Of a stretch of DNA of 6,503 bases, positions 5,271 to 6,503 are shown piece by piece. The position numbers and the translations under genes are program-made. The notes under the pieces are model-generated. The model made no database searches. It saw nothing but the letters and a program-made list of their open reading frames with translations, and was not told the origin of the DNA. This DNA comes from a bacterium (GTDB taxonomy: Bacteria > SZUA-79 > Acidulodesulfobacterales > Acidulodesulfobacteraceae): the NCBI GenBank assembly GCA_021781285.1, contig JAJXXD010000118.1, positions 1-6,503 of the forward strand. Direction: 5' to 3'. Numbering within the stretch: position 1 is the first letter of the stretch; each line of letters opens with the position of its first letter.

Positions 5271-6503
5271 TTTTTCTTTTTCTAAATAGCACATTATAAT
5301 GCCGGTTAAGTATAAGTCGGTTACGTACTCGGAAACCATTCTGTGAGTATTGAAATGAGGCGCAATGGAAGAAACGGCCATTTTCATTATTTTTATATAA
5401 TCGGAATAATTTTTATAATATAAATCAAGTATATTAAATTCCAATTTTCCGTACATATCGTTTAAGTCATGCATATCGTCCGAATAACTTAAGTCTGTCC
5501 ATGCGGTTCTCGGTCCTATGCTCCACCCGTTAATTCCTTCCATGCAAGCTTCAAGCCACCATCCGTCCAATACGCTAAAATTGGGAACGCCGTTAAGGGA
5601 TGCTTTCATTCCGCTGGTACCGGAAGCCTCAAGGGGTCTGGTCGGGTTATTGAGCCACAAATCGACGCCGGAAAGTATTATATTTGCTTTATGGATATTA
5701 TAATTTTCCAAGAAAGCTATTTTAACTTTTTTTGTTTTAGATGAAATATACCGCGATGCGTCATAAATAGATTTTACTATCGATAGTCCATCGGTATCGG
5801 CGGGATGAGCTTTTCCCGCAAAAATAATTTGAATTGCGCCTTTTTTTTCGGCAATGTCTATTAATTTATCGGGATTAGAAAGTATGAGATTATTTCTTTT
5901 ATAATGCGTGATTCTTTTAGCCATAGCAATAGTAAAATCCGAAGTTACGAATGAAGAGTCTGTTTCGGAGTTAATCATTTCGATAAGAGTTTCTTTGCAT
6001 AAAATATGGGCTTGAACAAAATCGCCGTCGGGTATGCAAGATGCTCCTCTAAGCAGGTCCGGATCTTCTTCCCATCCCGCGGTATATTTGTCATATAACA
6101 TTTTATGATGCGGAGAAGCCCATTTTACGTGATGAACGCCGTTGGTAACATATTTGAGTTTATATCCTTCAAATATGTGTTGCGAGACAAACTTGTGTTT
6201 TCTGGAAACGGCGACCACGTTTTTTGCATTTTTTATTGCAAGCCACGATAGATTTAATTCGTCTTTGTCTTCCAAATCTTCCCTGTATATATCGTTAAAA
6301 ACTTTTTCTCCGCAGTATCCTGAAAGCATATCTTTGACGTCTTTCATTTCAAATTTATCGAATGCGGCGGGAATAGGAGTATGGGTAGTGAAAACTACCC
6401 TTGATTTTACCCTGTTTAAATCGCCTATATCTTTCATAAGGCCCGCGATTAAAAAAGCGGAATGGCTTTCGTTTATATGATATATGAATGGTCTGTAATT
6501 TAG
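5256..6503 (-). CDS. glgP: Alpha-glucan phosphorylase (GT35), C-terminal part, 5' end beyond the window
   Basis: A PLP enzyme that releases glucose-1-phosphate from the non-reducing end of glycogen, starch or maltodextrin with inorganic phosphate. The frame is open to the window edge, so 415 residues are visible and the ATG at 6437 is internal. From the edge: YHINESHSAF (usually H-x-NEGH), VFTTHTPIPAAFD, NGVHHVKW, AKRITHYKR with the phosphate-site Arg and Lys, a GKAHP segment, LNNPTRPLEASGTSGMKAS with the PLP-binding Lys at visible residue 300, and GWWLEA. The motif spellings fit the Thermotoga/Pyrococcus-type alpha-glucan phosphorylase family rather than the long animal/E. coli type. All visible key residues are intact; one departure is Ser for the usual Gly in NEGH. 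The gene converges on the dehydrogenase gene. Its C-terminus ends within a tandem duplication. Confidence 0.92.
   Translation of the reverse strand, partial: LNYRPFIYHINESHSAFLIAGLMKDIGDLNRVKSRVVFTTHTPIPAAFDKFEMKDVKDMLSGYCGEKVFNDIYREDLEDKDELNLSWLAIKNAKNVVAVSRKHKFVSQHIFEGYKLKYVTNGVHHVKWASPHHKMLYDKYTAGWEEDPDLLRGASCIPDGDFVQAHILCKETLIEMINSETDSSFVTSDFTIAMAKRITHYKRNNLILSNPDKLIDIAEKKGAIQIIFAGKAHPADTDGLSIVKSIYDASRYISSKTKKVKIAFLENYNIHKANIILSGVDLWLNNPTRPLEASGTSGMKASLNGVPNFSVLDGWWLEACMEGINGWSIGPRTAWTDLSYSDDMHDLNDMYGKLEFNILDLYYKNYSDYIKIMKMAVSSIAPHFNTHRMVSEYVTDLYLTGIIMCYLEKEKDGIC

Noticed and set aside
5165..5282. Intrinsic terminator of the dehydrogenase gene
   Set aside because: The hairpin at 5172-5202 has no adjacent T-run, and the T-rich stretch at 5271-5282 is preceded by direct rather than inverted repeats.
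6435..6437. ATG as the true start of the phosphorylase gene
   Set aside because: The frame is open to the window edge and the 22 upstream codons encode the conserved HINESH segment, so the gene begins outside.

Overview
This AT-rich bacterial window holds mostly core or housekeeping-type genes. The organism looks Gram-negative: there is a lipoprotein signal with Ser at +2, a secreted beta-propeller with a Sec signal, a bacterial tRNA-Glu with encoded CCA, and an RlmD-type rRNA methyltransferase. Codon use leans to ATA, AAA and TAT with scattered GC-rich glycine and alanine codons. This resembles low-GC deltaproteobacteria-like or candidate-phylum genomes, but I cannot fix the lineage from 6.5 kb.

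Layout. (1) 9-1349, minus: a complete RlmD-family 23S rRNA uracil-5-methyltransferase. An ATG-only reading starts it at 1112 and loses the TRAM domain and three Fe-S cysteines; the open frame supports a CTG start at 1347-1349. (2) 1350-1418: an AT-rich divergent promoter region. (3) 1419-2806, plus: rmlA (dTDP-glucose synthesis), then closely spaced genes for a small lipoprotein and a three-helix membrane protein, probably one transcription unit. (4) 2823-2944: a promoter and tRNA-Glu(CUC). (5) 2956-4062, plus: a secreted NHL-like beta-propeller protein that starts 11 bases after the tRNA CCA, with no visible ribosome binding site. (6) 4106-5152, plus: a zinc-dependent medium-chain dehydrogenase. 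(7) 5153-5255: a short convergent intergenic region with two REP-like hairpins and a 13-base tandem duplication that runs into the next gene. (8) 5256-6503, minus: the C-terminal part of an alpha-glucan (glycogen/maltodextrin) phosphorylase, whose 5' end lies beyond the window.

Two of the genes handle glucose-1-phosphate: the phosphorylase releases it from glucan and RmlA activates it to dTDP-glucose. They are on opposite strands and not co-transcribed, so a functional link is only a possibility. I found no CRISPR array, transposase, phage gene or defence or toxin system, and nothing that amounts to a clearly new multi-gene system. The most useful observations are the CTG start of the methyltransferase, the tRNA-to-CDS junction, the duplication that makes the phosphorylase stop codon, and two unrecognised small envelope proteins behind rmlA.
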